A stretch of 64,000 nt of DNA. It comes from Adhaeribacter pallidiroseus (GTDB taxonomy: Bacteria; Bacteroidota; Bacteroidia; Cytophagales; Hymenobacteraceae). The notes below the pieces were generated by a model. It made no database searches. It saw nothing but the letters and a program-made list of their open reading frames with translations, and was not told the origin of the DNA. The translations under genes were made by a program, and so were the position numbers. Position 1 is the stretch's first letter. Each line of letters opens with the position of its first letter. The DNA is taken from NCBI RefSeq assembly GCF_003340495.1, contig NZ_QASA01000001.1:3720001-3784000 (forward strand), given 5' to 3'. This document shows positions 62,218 to 64,000 of the stretch, piece by piece.

Positions 62218-64000
62218 TCACTTTTTACCGAGGGCCAGCAAATTACTAAACAAGCGGTAAGCACCCGGAACACCCGCGGGTAATTGCCGGAACCAGGCAT
62301 ATCCGGTGTACACGTAATACCCTTTGCCGTACTGCGCGACCAGCAAACCACCGTTTTGGGCCGGCTCACCGGGGTCGTGGGCGGTTAAAACGGCTTCGTA
62401 GTTTTTATCCCAACTGTTCGCAAAATAAAGGCCCCGCTCCTGCACCCAACCTTCAAAATCTTTGGCCGTAATTTTATTGGGCGAGTTTAATATAGGATGC
62501 TGCGGATTTAAAAATTGCACCGGTGCTGTTTCGTCGGTTACCCGGTCGCGGGACAAAGTAAGCGGGTAAGGTCCTAGTTGATTGGTAACCAAGCCATTAT
62601 TTACATTGTATTGCACTACCAGCGTACCTCCGTTTTTCACGTAATCCATTAACTGATTCTGCAAAAACTTGAGTTGGTCGTGGGTGTTATACGCCCGTAC
62701 TCCTAGTACTACCGCATCAAACTTCGTTAAATCTTTGGCATTTAAATCGGCGTCCTGCAACATAGTAACACTGTAACCAATCTGGGCTAAACTAGCCGCC
62801 ACTTCGTCGCCGGCGCCCATTAAGTAAGCAATTTGGTGGCCTTTAATTTTTAAATCTAATTTGGTAACCCGGGCCGAGGCTACTGGTAGCAGCGTTTGGG
62901 TAGGAATATGCGTGTAATTAATTTGCACTAAACTTTGCTGATAAGTTTTATTATCTACCAAAGCCGTAGCCCGTAACTCGCCGTCGCTTTGGTTTTTGCT
63001 GGGATACACGGTAAAAGTAAAATTAATTTCTTCGCCTTTTTGGGTGAGTTTAAACGGCAGGCGCGCCGGTTCTACGCGCCAGCCAGTGGGTACGGCCAAA
63101 GTAGCATCACCGGCAACGGTGGCCTGCCCGGCTTTTACCCGCACCGTAACGGGTTTGGGTTGGTCGTCGGCAAAAACAAATACTTTCTCGCGCATGCTTA
63201 CAAATACCGGCGGCGTAATTTCAAATGGCCGGTAAACTTCGCCAGCTACGGGATCGGTGCGTTTGTAAACTACCGGCAAGGTAAAAGTAAAGGGCTGCAT
63301 GCCGATCGTTACGGCACAAACTACGGTAGCGGCTGGGGCGTTTTCCGGGCGGCCAATTAAGTTCGGGTCATCTACCCGGAACATGCCGGTGGTTCCCGGC
63401 TTTTGCAGCCAGTAAGGTTGCGAATATGGCGTAGTAGCGGGAATTTGGAGTTTACTTTTTAGTACCAGGGGTTGGTTATTGGCTAAGTTTATATTTAAGG
63501 TAGAATCCTTACCCGTGGGTAATACAGTCATTTTTTGCCATTGTACCGGAATATCGGAGCGATTAATAGCTTCTATCGTTAATGGCAGGGGTGCTCCCGG
63601 ATTGCTGGTTGGCTCCGCCGCAACGGCTTCCAGGTACAGCCCCAGACAAGCTTTTATAATGGTGTCAAGTTCCGTTAATTTTAAATCGCGGTAGTAAGCA
63701 GCTGGTAAAGCTTGCAAGGCTAGCCGTAATTTTAATAATTCCGGTACGCTGGCGGCCGGTTTAGCAGCGTTAAAGTTCGCGTTTATTTTTACTATTTGCT
63801 GGCTAATCTTTTCGCCGCCCGGCACGCGTTTCCAGGTTAAGTCAATTCCTTCGAATAAATCTTTGGTAGCTTTATCGCCTTTTAAATTTTCAAAATACTC
63901 TATCGCACTGCCGCGGGCGCCACTACTACCAAATCCTTGGCTTTTATGCATGCTGCGGCTTAAAGCGGCCAGTTCGCCATACGATTTACCTAACGCAGCG
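62218..64000 (-). CDS. PIG-L family deacetylase, C-terminal part (partial)
   Basis: The gene enters from the right edge; 593 codons are visible and the frame is open to base 64000. The first visible residues (GKSYGELAALSRSMHKSQGF, then GSSGARGSAIEYF) match the region just after the catalytic PIG-L (LmbE-like) domain of large Bacteroidota deacetylases. A helical linker, two Ig-like/NEW3-type beta domains (LTIEAINRSDIPVQWQKM, PVTVRVKAGQATV) and a C-terminal glutamine-amidotransferase-like fold (YLMGAGDEVAASLAQIGYSV, AVVLGVRAYNTHDQLKF, YVKNGGTLVVQYN) follow. Full-length relatives are about 830 aa and secreted, and likely deacetylate amino-sugar compounds. The symporter operon begins 105 bp downstream on the same strand. 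Confidence 0.85.
   Translation of the reverse strand, partial: AALGKSYGELAALSRSMHKSQGFGSSGARGSAIEYFENLKGDKATKDLFEGIDLTWKRVPGGEKISQQIVKINANFNAAKPAASVPELLKLRLALQALPAAYYRDLKLTELDTIIKACLGLYLEAVAAEPTSNPGAPLPLTIEAINRSDIPVQWQKMTVLPTGKDSTLNINLANNQPLVLKSKLQIPATTPYSQPYWLQKPGTTGMFRVDDPNLIGRPENAPAATVVCAVTIGMQPFTFTLPVVYKRTDPVAGEVYRPFEITPPVFVSMREKVFVFADDQPKPVTVRVKAGQATVAGDATLAVPTGWRVEPARLPFKLTQKGEEINFTFTVYPSKNQSDGELRATALVDNKTYQQSLVQINYTHIPTQTLLPVASARVTKLDLKIKGHQIAYLMGAGDEVAASLAQIGYSVTMLQDADLNAKDLTKFDAVVLGVRAYNTHDQLKFLQNQLMDYVKNGGTLVVQYNVNNGLVTNQLGPYPLTLSRDRVTDETAPVQFLNPQHPILNSPNKITAKDFEGWVQERGLYFANSWDKNYEAVLTAHDPGEPAQNGGLLVAQYGKGYYVYTGYAWFRQLPAGVPGAYRLFSNLLALGKK

Overview
The window looks like chromosome from a Bacteroidota bacterium of the order Cytophagales, most likely Hymenobacteraceae (for example Adhaeribacter or a relative). 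This is inference from content: three SusC/SusD pairs, lipoproteins with Bacteroidota-type lipoboxes, near-perfect Bacteroidota promoters (TTG-N19/20-TAnnTTTG), weak Shine-Dalgarno sites, a two-component 'propeller' sensor, DUF2851 and a LuxC-like acyl-CoA reductase divergent from a ferredoxin. Most of the window is core metabolism. No rRNA, tRNA, CRISPR array, insertion sequence or prophage was found.

Layout. 1-1.7 kb: 5' end of a hybrid sensor (minus strand), an AT-rich spacer and a small outer-membrane protein. 1.9-4.4 kb: a tightly coupled four-gene operon around a TelA-family protein. 4.9-13.6 kb: GNAT, a tiny acidic protein, ferredoxin divergent from acyl-CoA reductase, nucleoside phosphorylase, a frameshifted tRNA hydroxylase gene (trhO), a NeuD-like acyltransferase, a polytopic membrane protein and DUF2851. 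13.7-15.3 kb: an AT-rich AAA15 ATPase fused to a TOPRIM/DUF4435-like domain, the best candidate defence gene. 15.5-24.0 kb: pyrF, a large secreted protein, VOC, cupin, TPR protein, acidic protein, lipoprotein and RhlE-type helicase. 24.3-32.5 kb: a sugar-acid module (FAH-family dehydratase plus alpha-ketoglutarate semialdehyde dehydrogenase, then two SRPBCC proteins) converging on a ribose-type ABC importer whose operon is interrupted by an Rpn-family nuclease gene. 32.9-42.6 kb: FRG protein, NUDIX, PlsC, GatC, a giant membrane-TPR protein, LolD-like ABC ATPase, cobalamin adenosyltransferase, IlvE and prfB. prfB carries the classical autoregulatory +1 frameshift site. 43.1-59.2 kb: three consecutive SusC/SusD loci, two with extra lipoproteins. 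59.5-64.0 kb: SDR, sodium/solute symporter with a small membrane partner, and the 3' part of a PIG-L deacetylase gene.

How the genes work together. The RbsB-type lipoprotein, RbsA and RbsC would import a pentose or related sugar. The FAH protein and dehydrogenase would turn its 2-keto-3-deoxy acid into alpha-ketoglutarate. The three SusC/SusD loci bring oligomers or other nutrients across the outer membrane. No glycosidase or ECF/anti-sigma regulator lies beside them, so their substrates cannot be named. The symporter and PIG-L deacetylase suggest uptake and deacetylation of an amino-sugar-type compound.

The most unusual items are the AAA15-TOPRIM fusion, the Rpn gene inside the sugar-importer operon, the TelA operon, the trhO frameshift, the unexplained structured spacer at 21.7-22.0 kb, and two families of short intergenic repeats.
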